A stretch of 64,000 nt of DNA from Streptomyces sp. NBC_00258 (lineage in GTDB: Bacteria > Actinomycetota > Actinomycetes > Streptomycetales > Streptomycetaceae), in the NCBI RefSeq assembly GCF_036182465.1, contig NZ_CP108081.1:868001-932000 (forward strand). The letters run 5' to 3'. Positions 8,998-17,320 of this stretch are shown piece after piece. Both the position numbers and the translations under genes were made by a program. Each line of letters starts with the position of its first letter. The first letter of the stretch is position 1. The notes under the pieces are model-generated. The model did no database searches, was not told the origin of the DNA, and saw only the letters and a program-made list of their open reading frames with translations.

Positions 8998-9885
8998 ATG
9001 ACCACTTCACGCATCGCCCTCGTCACCGGGGCCAACCAAGGGCTCGGCCGGGCCTTCGTCGAAGGACTGGCGGCCCGCATGGATCCGCAGGACCTGGTCC
9101 TGCTCACCGGTCGCAGTCAGCAGCGGGTGGCGGACGCCGCCCGGGAAGTCACCCAGTCGTCCGCTACCCGTGCCCGTGTCGAGGGCCGGGTCCTGGATGT
9201 CACGGACTCCGACGCCATCGCCCGTCTCGCCGAGGAGCTGCGGGCCCGGTACGCAGGGGTGGACGTCGTCATCTCCAACGCGGTCGCCCGGCTGCTTCCC
9301 GAGGAGTCGCAGTCCGAGCGGGCCGATGAGTTCATCGACGTCTCCAACACCGCCACGCACGCGATCCTGCGCTCCTTCGGGCCCGTGCTGCGCCCGGGCG
9401 GCCGGCTGCTCGTCGTCGCCAGCAGCCTGGGCACGCTCGGTCACCTGGACGGCCGGCTGCACCACTTGTTCGACGGCGCGAGCCTGGACCAGGTCGAGTA
9501 CGCCGTGGAGTCCTGGCGCAGCGCCATCCACCACAAGACCGCGCAGGAGGCCGGCTGGCCGCTGTGGCTGAACGTGCCCTCGAAGGTGGCCCAGGTCGCC
9601 GCCGTTCGCGCCGTCGTCGCCGAACGCCGCGCCCGGGACCTGGCCGACGACACGCTCGTCGCCGCCGTCTGCCCAGGCATGGTCGACACCGCGACCTCAC
9701 GCCCGTGGTTCAGCGACTACAGCCGGGCCCAGCCGCCCGCCCGGGCCGCTGAAGCCGTCCTCGATCTGGTCTTCGCCGCGCACGTCGACCCCGCGCTCTA
9801 CGGCGAACTGGTGCGCTTCGGCAAGGCCCTGCCCTGGCACGACGGCACGCCTCCGGTCGAGCAGGACGCGATGCTCGTCCCCTGA
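8998..9885 (+). CDS. SDR-family protein lacking the usual catalytic Tyr
   Basis: The protein is 295 aa. The Rossmann start ALVTGANQGLGRAF is a proper TGxxxGxG cofactor motif, and a central region VVISNA is near the usual NAG. A Ser is present (VVASSLGTLG). At the expected YxxxK position the sequence reads LNVPSKVAQ, so the catalytic Tyr is Asn. It may be an atypical carbonyl reductase-like protein, a non-enzymatic NAD(P)-binding protein, or one with an altered mechanism. It is divergent from the LysR gene and 83 bp upstream of a normal SDR, probably co-transcribed with it. Confidence 0.8.
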   Translation: MTTSRIALVTGANQGLGRAFVEGLAARMDPQDLVLLTGRSQQRVADAAREVTQSSATRARVEGRVLDVTDSDAIARLAEELRARYAGVDVVISNAVARLLPEESQSERADEFIDVSNTATHAILRSFGPVLRPGGRLLVVASSLGTLGHLDGRLHHLFDGASLDQVEYAVESWRSAIHHKTAQEAGWPLWLNVPSKVAQVAAVRAVVAERRARDLADDTLVAAVCPGMVDTATSRPWFSDYSRAQPPARAAEAVLDLVFAAHVDPALYGELVRFGKALPWHDGTPPVEQDAMLVP

Positions 9886-9968
9886 CCGCACCAGACACCA
9901 CCGTCCGCCGCCGTCCGCAGCACCCGTGGCCGCTTCAACATCCAGCCCTTTCAGCAAGGAGTCCCCTC

Positions 9969-10898
9969 ATGAGTGCCCTCGCCACCCCGTTCGGTTTCGC
10001 CAGCACCGCCGGCGAGGTCGTGTCAGGAATCGATCTCTCCGGCCGCCGCGCGGTCGTCACCGGCGCCTCCTCCGGCATCGGGGCGGAAACGGCCCGCGCC
10101 CTGGCGGCCACTGGCGCGGCCGTCACCCTCGCCGTGCGGGACGTGGCGGCGGGCGAACGCGTCGCCAAGGACATCACCGGATCGACCGGCAACCAGGACG
10201 TGCGGGCCGTGCACCTCGACCTGACCGACCCCACGTCCATCACGGCCTTCACCGCCGCCTGGCAGGGCCCGCTGCACGTCCTGGTGAACAACGCGGGCGT
10301 CATGGCCTGCCCCGAGCAGTACACCGAGCAGGGCTGGGAGTGGCAGTTCGCCACCAACCACCTCGGCCATTTCGCCCTCGCCACCGGCCTGCACGGCGCG
10401 CTGGCCGCCGACGGCAACGCCCGCATCGTGGTGGCGAGTTCCACCGGCCACCAGCGGTCACCGGTCGTGTGGGACGACGTCAACTTCGCCTTCCGCCCCT
10501 ACGACCCGTGGCTCGCCTACGGCCAGTCCAAAACAGCCAACGTCCTGTTCGCGGTGGAGGCGACCCGCCGCTGGGCCGACGACAACATCACCGCCAACGC
10601 CCTGATGCCGGGCGCCATCTACACGAACCTGCAGCGGCACACCGGCGGCCGGGGCAGCGGCCGCGTCCCCGCCGAGCTGATCAAGACCGTGGAACAGGGC
10701 GCCGCCACGTCGGCCCTCCTGGCCACCTCACCGTTGCTCGAAGGCGTCGGCGGCCGCTACTTCGTCGACTGCAACGAGACCGAGATCGTCGAGCGACGCT
10801 CCGGCACCCTGCACGGCGTCGCCCGCTACGCCCTCGACCCGGCGGGCGCCCGGCGCCTGTGGGACCTGTCGCAGGACCTGATCACAGGCGCCACGTGA
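9969..10898 (+). CDS. SDR-family oxidoreductase (retinol-dehydrogenase-like)
   Basis: The protein is 309 aa with intact SDR motifs: AVVTGASSGIGAETA (cofactor), LVNNAGVM, catalytic Ser in VVASSTGHQ, and YGQSKTANVLF with Tyr and Lys. The DVNF element after the Ser is typical of the retinol dehydrogenase/WW-oxidoreductase-like group. It uses NAD(P) to oxidise or reduce an alcohol/carbonyl. Start at 9969 follows AAGGAG. It is the second gene behind the divergent LysR. Confidence 0.88.
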   Translation: MSALATPFGFASTAGEVVSGIDLSGRRAVVTGASSGIGAETARALAATGAAVTLAVRDVAAGERVAKDITGSTGNQDVRAVHLDLTDPTSITAFTAAWQGPLHVLVNNAGVMACPEQYTEQGWEWQFATNHLGHFALATGLHGALAADGNARIVVASSTGHQRSPVVWDDVNFAFRPYDPWLAYGQSKTANVLFAVEATRRWADDNITANALMPGAIYTNLQRHTGGRGSGRVPAELIKTVEQGAATSALLATSPLLEGVGGRYFVDCNETEIVERRSGTLHGVARYALDPAGARRLWDLSQDLITGAT

Positions 10899-10974
10899 TC
10901 GGGACGCGTCCCGGCTAGTGCTGTGACCGGCATCGTTCACCGGGTCGCTGAACTGTGAGCAGTAGTCTCATCTG

Positions 10975-11508
10975 GTGATTGACCACGGATTTTTCGACCG
11001 GACCGGACGGCGCGTCACCTTACGGGAGGTGGGTGACGAGAACTGGCGCGCGGTCGCTGACATCGTGCCTCTCGACGAGCAGCGAAGGCATGTCCCCGCC
11101 ATGGCAGCCCGCTACCTCTTGCTGTCGATGCGTGAGGACAGCTGGAATTCGCTGGCGGTCTACGCCGACGACACGGTCGTCGGACACGTCATGTGGGGTC
11201 TGGACGAGGACGGCTCGCACTGGATCGGGGGAATGCTGATCGATGGCGCCGAGCAGGGCAAGGGCCTCGGCCATGCCCTTCTGCTGACCATGACGGGCTG
11301 GTTGGCGGCGCAGGAGGGCTGCTGGACGATCCGGCTGGCATATCAGCCGGACAACGCCGTTGCCGGACGGCTCTACACATCGCTGGGTTTCGTGCCGACG
11401 GGAGCAGTTGATGGTGATGAGGTCATCGCTGAGCTGGCACCAAGCCGGGTCGGTAATCGCTGCGAGGTGACGGGGGCGGATCACCGGGCCCGGTCATGCT
11501 GCGGCTGA
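10975..11508 (+). CDS. GNAT N-acetyltransferase
   Basis: The protein is about 177 aa with a GTG start. The GNAT core is visible: VTLREVGDENW at the N-terminus, IGGMLIDGAEQGKGLGHALL (acetyl-CoA loop of Q/RxxGxG/A type) and AGRLYTSLGFVPTGA. It is closest in pattern to spermidine/diamine acetyltransferases. The last ~20 residues are unlike the family and run 15 bases into the end of an opposing IS630 remnant. The native C-terminus was probably replaced by insertion debris. Confidence 0.75.
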   Translation: MIDHGFFDRTGRRVTLREVGDENWRAVADIVPLDEQRRHVPAMAARYLLLSMREDSWNSLAVYADDTVVGHVMWGLDEDGSHWIGGMLIDGAEQGKGLGHALLLTMTGWLAAQEGCWTIRLAYQPDNAVAGRLYTSLGFVPTGAVDGDEVIAELAPSRVGNRCEVTGADHRARSCCG

Positions 11509-12040
11509 GTGGGGGTGTCCGCCCCAGCGGATGCCCTTCTCGCTGCGGATCCGAGCACGCTCGCGGCGTTGGGCGGCCAGGACGTCGGGGTGGCGGGCGT
11601 TGGTGTTGCGCCAGTGCAGATAGGCGTGCAGGGCACGGCTCTGGACGGTGTGGTTCGGATGGTGGGAGTTGGCCAGGGTGAACTGCCGCAGCGGTCCGAA
11701 GTGGGCCTCGATGGGGTTGGCCCAGGAGGCGTTGGTGGGGGTGAAGCACAGCTCCACCTTGTTTTTCTTCGCCCAGGCGCGGATCTTGGTGCCCTTGTGT
11801 GCGGAGAGGTTGTCCATGATCACGTAGATCGGGGCGCCGTCCGGACGCGCGGCGCGGATCGACTTCAGTGCGGTCAGGGAGTTCACGGCTCCCTTGCGTC
11901 GGCGGTTGACGCCCCACAGGGTGTCGTCGCCGACCGAGTAGCAGCCGTGGAGGTAGGTCACCGCGTGGGTGCGGTGGTACGTCGCCGGGACCCGGTCGGG
12001 ACGGCTCCACCCGGCCCAGCAGGACCCGTCGGTGGGGCGA
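11494..12040 (-). pseudogene. IS630-family transposase remnant
   Basis: The minus strand encodes PDRVPATYHRTHAVTYLHG, then IYVIMDNLSAHKGTKIRAWA and FTPTNASWANPIEAHFGPL. These are the second Asp and the Glu region of an IS630-type DDE transposase. The frame closes at a TGA near 12050 and the N-terminal HTH half is gone. The junction with an oppositely oriented IS5 piece lies near 12040. Confidence 0.8.
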
Positions 12041-12041
12041 C

Positions 12042-12283
12042 TCCAACCTCAACCGCGAAGAGCTGCGCAAACGTCGGATCCTGCCCGTCATCTCCCGCAA
12101 GGGTGCACCCAACATCAAAAGCCTGGGAAGCTCCGCTACGTCGTCGAGCAGACATTCGCGCTCCTCCACCACTTCAAGCGTCTGGCCGTCCGCTGGGAAC
12201 GCCGCACCGAACTACACGACGCCTTCGTCTCCCTCGCCTGCAGCCTCATCTGCTGGAGGCGGCTGAAGAGGTCTCGGTCATGA
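12042..12283 (+). pseudogene. IS5-family transposase C-terminal remnant
   Basis: The plus strand reads NREELRKRRILPVISRKG. After a frameshift near 12120 it continues as GKLRYVVEQTFALLHHFKRL and then FVSLACSLICWRRLK. This is the last third of an IS5-type transposase containing the catalytic Glu (VVEQT). It is abutted head-on to the IS630 remnant. Confidence 0.75.
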
Positions 12284-12408
12284 TCGCAGAGGCCCCAGGA
12301 GAGGCAGCAATGTCCGATGTGGGTTCGGACCCTGGCCTATCAGTGGGGAGCTACCATCTCCGCGGCGTCGTCAACCGTCCACGCACAGACGTTTCGTCCG
12401 GAGTGATC

Positions 12409-12540
12409 ATGTCGACTGAAGGCCGCGGCAAGACAGCAGTGTGGGCGAAGGTCCTCGCTGCGATCGTTCTCCTCGTCCTCATACCTCTGGTGATCTATTT
12501 TATGGTCTCCTTCCAAGGGTCGGGAGCGTTCCCTTGGTGA
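12409..12540 (+). CDS. Small membrane protein, 43 aa
   Basis: ATG at 12409 with GGAG seven bases upstream. One hydrophobic helix, VLAAIVLLVLIPLVIYFMV, follows a basic N-terminus (MSTEGRGKTAVWAK). It is a probable single-pass membrane peptide of unknown role. It lies alone between IS debris and the NmrA gene. Confidence 0.5.
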   Translation: MSTEGRGKTAVWAKVLAAIVLLVLIPLVIYFMVSFQGSGAFPW

Positions 12541-12757
12541 GCGTGGCTTCCGCTTGCTGGCTACTTCAACAGGCTGCAGCCTCGCCATTTATGTGAGCTA
12601 CCGCCTCTGTCTCATCAACAGCCCTTCATCTGCTGACAGATCACCGGCGTGAGTGGTCCAAGGGCGCGCAGAAGGCATCCGCGCTTTGCGGCCCGCACTT
12701 GGACGTCGACGTCCGCCGGCTCCGCGGTGACGAGCAGCCCGGTGCCGAGGGCTACAG

Positions 12758-12782
12758 CCGGGCGGCCTGATCGGCCGCCCGG
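12758..12782. terminator. Intrinsic terminator hairpin
   Basis: A perfect 10 bp GC stem (CCGGGCGGCC / GGCCGCCCGG) with a 5-base loop lies ten bases beyond the stop of the minus-strand NmrA-like gene. There is no clear T tract, as is usual in Streptomyces. Confidence 0.7.
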
Positions 12783-12792
12783 CTGGATGCGG

Positions 12793-13593
12793 TCAGGTGT
12801 TCCAGATGCCGGTTGCCGCGGTCTCCCGGGCGTACTGGGCGAAGTCCTTGGGCTCGCGGCCGAGGGCTTCCTGGACTCCGTGAGCGAGCTGCCGGTGGGG
12901 TGCGGCGGGGTCCGAGGCGAACACCTCGGCCATGATGTCGGGTTCGTCTGCGGGGCTCGGCTGCGGGGTGAGCTGGGTATAGGTGATCTGGCGTCCGGTG
13001 GCGGTGGACAGTTCCGCGGCGATGTCGGCGAAGCTGAGCAGGCGGGGCCCGGACAGTTCGTAGGTCCTGCCGTGGTGGCGGTCTTCGGTAAGGGCGGCGA
13101 CCGCCACGTCGGCGATGTCGTCGGCGTCGATGAAGCCCTCGGTCCAGTCGCCGGCGGGCAGGGCGAGCTCGCCGGCGCGGACGGCATCGACGAAGAACGC
13201 CTCGCTGAAGTTCTGGTTGAACCAGCCCGCGCGCACCACGGTCCACTCCACCCCGGGGAGCTTGATGTTCTCCTCGCTGGTCTGGGAGGCGCTGTCCCCC
13301 CGGCCCGACAGCAGAACCAGACGTCGCGCGCCGCAGTCGGCCGCGGCCCGGGCAAGGGCGCCGATCTGCTCGGCGTAGTCCGGCTGGAACGGGTCGGGGT
13401 GGACGATGTAAACGCGGTCGGCCCCCTCGATGGCGGGCTTCCACGTCGCCGGGTCCTCCCAGGTGAAGGGGGGCCGGCCCGAGCGGGAGCCGATGCGGAC
13501 CGGGTGGCCGAGGGCGGTGAGCCGGTCGACGACGCGGCGACCGGTCTTGCCGGTGCCCCCGATGACAAGGGTGAGCTGCGCGGATGCAGACAT
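12793..13593 (-). CDS. NmrA-like NAD(P)-binding protein
   Basis: The protein is 266 aa. The N-terminal Rossmann motif is LVIGGTGKTGRRVVDRL. VKx-type SDR catalytic residues are absent, as in NmrA/HSCARG-like atypical SDRs. Further matches are RRLVLLSGRG, VVRAGWFNQNF and FIDADDIADVAVAAL, which fit NAD(P)H-binding NmrA/quinone-reductase-2-like proteins. Start at 13593 follows AGGAG. It could be an NAD(P)H-dependent reductase or redox sensor. It is monocistronic, with a terminator just downstream. Confidence 0.85.
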   Translation of the reverse strand: MSASAQLTLVIGGTGKTGRRVVDRLTALGHPVRIGSRSGRPPFTWEDPATWKPAIEGADRVYIVHPDPFQPDYAEQIGALARAAADCGARRLVLLSGRGDSASQTSEENIKLPGVEWTVVRAGWFNQNFSEAFFVDAVRAGELALPAGDWTEGFIDADDIADVAVAALTEDRHHGRTYELSGPRLLSFADIAAELSTATGRQITYTQLTPQPSPADEPDIMAEVFASDPAAPHRQLAHGVQEALGREPKDFAQYARETAATGIWNT

Positions 13594-13872
13594 GGGCTTC
13601 TTCTCCTGATTGCTGAACGGGCTCGGGCGGTCCAACGCACGCAGGACGCCGAGGACGCCTGGCGAGATGGACAACAGGCCCCGTGCCATCCCCACATGGG
13701 GGGGGGCGGACCCCCTCTTCCCGCGGCCCGCCCCGTTTCGGGCATGCGTACAGGCCGAGCAAACGGGTCACCCTCACCGGTGAGTTGGCGATTCTTGTGA
13801 GGTGACGGAGCCATCCGCGGGTAGAAGACGCACGTCGAGCGCACGTTCCTTAGAGAGAGTGGTGTCATAGTC

Positions 13873-14298
13873 ATGGCCGACGACGCCTTGCTGTTCGTCC
13901 TCCCCGACAGCCATCCGCGCCTGGGTGCGGCCCTGACCGCAGTCGGGGAGTTGGAGTGTGCCGAGACCCCCGCAGTGCTGGGATGGCTGCACGCGCACGG
14001 GATTTCCGGCGCGTCGGAGCGCGTCAGGATCGTCCTGGCGGGAGCCGAGGTGCTCGTCCCCGAGGATGCGGAGCGCCTGCCGGTCCCCTTGAGTGCGGAG
14101 GAGGCGGTGAGGGTGGAGCACGAGTGCGCGCCCCAGTCCGTGACCGATATGGAGTGCGAGTTGCTCGGTTTCCGGGACACCACCCAGGACTGGCAGGCCC
14201 TGGTCCACCGCGCGCTCACCGCCGGGATTCCCACGCCGCGCATCGCGCAACTCACCGGCCTGGACCCGCAGGACATCGTCCAGGCCGTCGACAACTGA
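13873..14298 (+). CDS. DUF6003-like conserved Streptomyces protein
   Basis: The protein is 141 aa and mostly acidic. FVLPDSHPRLGAALTAVGEL, PVPLSAEEAVRV and LTGLDPQDIVQAV resemble a conserved Streptomyces family I remember as DUF6003. The C-terminus reads like a small HTH (IPTPRIAQLTGLDPQDIVQ), but that is only a pattern. Function unknown. The name rests on recall of similar sequences. Confidence 0.65.
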   Translation: MADDALLFVLPDSHPRLGAALTAVGELECAETPAVLGWLHAHGISGASERVRIVLAGAEVLVPEDAERLPVPLSAEEAVRVEHECAPQSVTDMECELLGFRDTTQDWQALVHRALTAGIPTPRIAQLTGLDPQDIVQAVDN

Positions 14299-14754
14299 TT
14301 CTCCTGCCGGTCCGCGGGGCTTGAGGAGCTTGATCGGGCGCCGTACCTGCGGGCCAGATCCGGCACTGTGTGCATCGGCCGCTGCCGAGCCGAGTACATC
14401 CGCACCAACACCGACTCCGCCGAGGTGGTGCCGTCCAAGGCAACGCTGATCGGGGTGTGCTCGGGTCTTCCCGTCTCTACCGTGGCGGTGGAGGAGGCGA
14501 CGTGGATGGGCTCATTGGTCGAGGAGTTGGAGGCCCGGGAGGCGGCTGGCTGGCCGATCGCCACTGGCCCGGCCGAAGGGCGTGAACAAGCCGGGGCGCC
14601 CTGATCCTCGCTGGAATCCACACGCGTGCGGCGGCCGGGGAGTCGGCCGGATGGATGCCGCGGCGATGTTCGGCGGCCTTGACGAGGAGTCCAGCAAGAA
14701 GATCTTCATCGTTGACAACCAGGCCTCGAATATGGCAACCAACGGTAACGAGGT

Positions 14755-15115
14755 CCTGGTCGAGCTGCGTCCAGCTCGCGAACAAGATGCTCTCGACCGT
14801 GCGGCGGCGCACCACCGCCGAGCTCCGCGGCCGGCGCGGACGCGCCAGGATCCCGGATTTCCGGTACTCGCTGAACCGCGATGTTCACGGGCGAGGTGGT
14901 GACCGCTGGCACACCGGCTTCGTCGACGCGCTCGGCGTCGGCGGGCTGCTCGGCCAGGTCGAGGGCCGTACCGCCGCCGATGTCCTGGCCTGGCTGTCCA
15001 CCACGCTGACCTGGCGCAGCGAGGAGGTTACGCAGGGACTCTTTGGCGATCCACGCGTTCAGCAGCGTCTGACCGATCTTCCCCTCGGCCAGCAGCGCGT
15101 TCCACATGCCCGCGA
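14755..15115. mobile_element. Shuffled ISL3-family transposase fragments
   Basis: Three pieces of an ISL3-type transposase lie out of order. On the plus strand near 14760-14885 is VQLANKMLSTVRRRT, which belongs after the central Asp. On the plus strand near 14895-15010 is DRWHTGFVDALG and LGQVEGRTAADVLAWL, which should precede it. On the minus strand near 15015-15107 is GKIGQTLLNAWIAKESLRNLL, the late part. No intact frame survives. The rest of 14299-15358 shows no gene I can support. Confidence 0.6.
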
Positions 15116-15358
15116 ACTGCTGCGACGACGCCGATGGGTTCGGTCGGCGTCGTCGTGCTCGGGTCTTTCCGCTCGGTGCGACGCTGGCTGGGTGACGGGG
15201 CCCGCGGGGGCCGGTGGTTCAGTTCGTGTGCGTGCCGGCGCTCTGGCGAAAATCTGGACGCCACGGTCCCGTGTCGAACAGACTCATGCCTGGACGCGAG
15301 GGCCGCGGTCCCGCGCCGGCGACGATGACGGGCTGTCGAGAGATCGAGGTGAGGGACT

Positions 15359-16384
15359 GTGGTAACGCGTCGTACGGTGATCAAGGCGGCGGGCGCCGGA
15401 ACGTTAGCGAGCGGGCCCACCACGCCGGCCGCCGGTGCTCCCCGGGCGGCGGAGGCCGACGTACTGGTGGTGGTGGAGAAGGGCAGCCACGCGGTCGGTT
15501 TCTACGACGCCGCGTCGGGGCAGCGCCTGCAGACCGTCGGACTGCCCGACTATCCGCATGAGATGGTCGTCGACTCTCGCGGGCGATTCGCCTATGTCGG
15601 GCACTATGGAGTGCGCATGTCCTCCGTCGTCGGCGAGGGCGGCTCCGCGGTCTTCGTGATCGACCTCGTCGAGCGGTCCCTGGCCCGGACCATCGACACC
15701 CGGCCGTTCAACCGTATCCACGGCATGGGCATCGACCGCCACGACCGGCTGTACGCCCTGAGTGAGGAGAAAGCGGTACTGCTCGGCTTCGACGCTCCGT
15801 CCACCGACCAGGCACCGACCAGGGCGGTACCCACGCACGGGGTGAAGACCCATCTGTTCACGCTCAGCCGTGACGGCGAACGAGCCTACGTCACCGGCCT
15901 GTTGTCGCACACGGTGAGCCTTGTGCGCCCCCACGACGCCTCCGTCCCACCGCTCCTGGCGACTCCCGGTCAACTGCCCGAGAGCAGTTGTCTGAGCCGG
16001 GACGAGAAGACGCTGTTCGTCGGTGTCCGTAAGAGCTCCTCCCTGGTCGCCGTGGACGCGCGCACCATGAAGGTGCGGCGGAGCCGGAAGGTGGGCGGAG
16101 ACCCGCTGCGGGTCTACACCCTCGACGACGAGCGGCTGTTGGTGACGGACATCGTCGCGGGCACCCTCACCGTGTTCAGCACCGATCTGCGGCCGGTCCG
16201 CTCCCTTCAGCTCGACGGGACCCCGGCCGCCGTGTCACTTCACCCCGGCAGGCCCCTGGCGTATGTGTCCCTGCTGGGCACCAACCGGATCGCCGCCGTC
16301 GATCTGGACCGGCTTGCCGTCGTCGGCGGCTTCGGCACCCAGCTGGAACCGGACTCTTCGGTGCTGCTGCCCGCCGCCTCCTGA
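15359..16384 (+). CDS. Secreted YncE-like beta-propeller protein
   Basis: The protein is 341 aa with a GTG start preceded by GAGGTGAGGG. The N-terminus VTRRTVIKAAGAGTLA carries a twin-arginine motif and a signal peptide ending near AGAPRA. The body has repeated blade-like motifs (VGFYDAASGQRLQTV, AVFVIDLVERSLARTI, YVTGLLSHTVSLV, LVAVDARTMKVRRS, IAAVDLDRLAVVGG), as in YVTN/YncE seven-bladed propellers. It is probably exported folded by Tat. Ligand or enzymatic role is unknown. A second propeller of a different subfamily lies at 36125. Confidence 0.85.
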   Translation: MVTRRTVIKAAGAGTLASGPTTPAAGAPRAAEADVLVVVEKGSHAVGFYDAASGQRLQTVGLPDYPHEMVVDSRGRFAYVGHYGVRMSSVVGEGGSAVFVIDLVERSLARTIDTRPFNRIHGMGIDRHDRLYALSEEKAVLLGFDAPSTDQAPTRAVPTHGVKTHLFTLSRDGERAYVTGLLSHTVSLVRPHDASVPPLLATPGQLPESSCLSRDEKTLFVGVRKSSSLVAVDARTMKVRRSRKVGGDPLRVYTLDDERLLVTDIVAGTLTVFSTDLRPVRSLQLDGTPAAVSLHPGRPLAYVSLLGTNRIAAVDLDRLAVVGGFGTQLEPDSSVLLPAAS

Positions 16385-16895
16385 GGCCGACCACCCTGGG
16401 TTCGGGACCAACTCGGCAGGCCGGGGATGCAGGTGCTTCAGGTGGTGGACGAGGGTCCAGGGCCACTCGGGGCGGCGCCCCTTCGAACGCGCTGGACGGC
16501 CACACCGTCCAGGTCGAGCAGCAACGTCGTAACGTTGTTCCAGGGTCGGCACCCCGCAGACCGAACACCGACCGTGCGACTCCCCCGCCGCCAGAGTCAG
16601 CCACACGCTCAACCGCGAAGACCCGTTTTGACACCGCTTGGGCGCTTGCGGTGGGACGCTGGGAGTACCCTGCGTGAGGGACTTCCACCTCCAAGCAATC
16701 ACCCAAGCTGGGCGCACACACGGAAGGAGCTTGACCCCTTCCGTGTGTGCGCGGGCGGTCGGTAATTCCGGTCGTGCGGTGGCGTCGATCGGATATCGTG
16801 TCCGGAGATTTAGCGCGGCAGGTTCTCTGCCGCCCCGTTCGGCGCGCTCGGCGTCGACACGCACCGCGTGCCCTGCCCGGAAGGAGGCGAGAGAC

Positions 16896-16970
16896 ATGGA
16901 CCGTGCCGAATGCGTTGCGGCCATAGTTGCCTCCGGCCGTGTGCCCTCCCTCCTCTGCGGCGCGCGGTAA
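16896..16970 (+). CDS. Short leader ORF, 24 aa, with strong RBS
   Basis: An ideal GGAAGGAGG at 16879-16887 sits eight bases before ATG 16896. It opens a 24-codon frame (MDRAECVAAIVASG, then RVPSLLCGAR) that ends at TAA 16970. It is too short for a normal protein. A stable hairpin follows 27 bases later, and the next large gene downstream is the MFS pump at 17321. This layout suggests a regulatory leader peptide. The rest of 16385-17320 shows no gene I can support, apart from a possible 47-codon frame at 17012-17155 with a signal-peptide-like core. Confidence 0.45.
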   Translation: MDRAECVAAIVASGRVPSLLCGAR

Positions 16971-16996
16971 CTCTTCCCCCTATTTGTTTCTTGTTT

Positions 16997-17017
16997 CGGC
17001 ATCTTCCTGAGATGCCG
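16997..17017. promoter_or_regulatory. Perfect hairpin after the leader ORF
   Basis: An 8 bp stem, CGGCATCT / AGATGCCG, has a 5-base loop and is preceded by a U-rich run (TATTTGTTTCTTGTTT). It lies between the short leader ORF and the MFS gene and covers the ATG of a second short frame at 17012. It is a candidate attenuator or translation switch. Confidence 0.5.
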
Positions 17018-17320
17018 CGTCACGAGATGTCCTGGCCTGCGCGGTTCGTCGCCGCGCTGCCTGCGGGGGCGCGTGCCCGAAGACGGGCCCTTCTTTTGCT
17101 GGTCACCGTGATCTCGGCACTCTCCGCCTCACGACCAGCAAGAGCGCCGGCGTGAGTGACACGCAGCTGGTGAGGCAGGCCCCGGGTGCTGTCCGCGGTT
17201 CCCGCTGCCCCACCGCCCTGCCGTGTCCCCGTGCTGCGTACACCGGCCCGTCGTCACCACTGCGACCGTCCCTGGCCGGCTGTCTCGACAGCACTTCGAC
17301 ACGAAACGTGCGCAATCGCC

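Noticed and set aside
12615..14621. Long minus-strand open frame of 668 codons
   Set aside because: It runs antisense or out of frame across the NmrA-like gene and the DUF6003-like gene, is low-complexity, and matches no family. It is an artefact of high GC content.
16427..16765. Possible zinc-finger transposase start on the minus strand (CSVCG...)
   Set aside because: Only one short cysteine pattern and no further family features; not enough to call.
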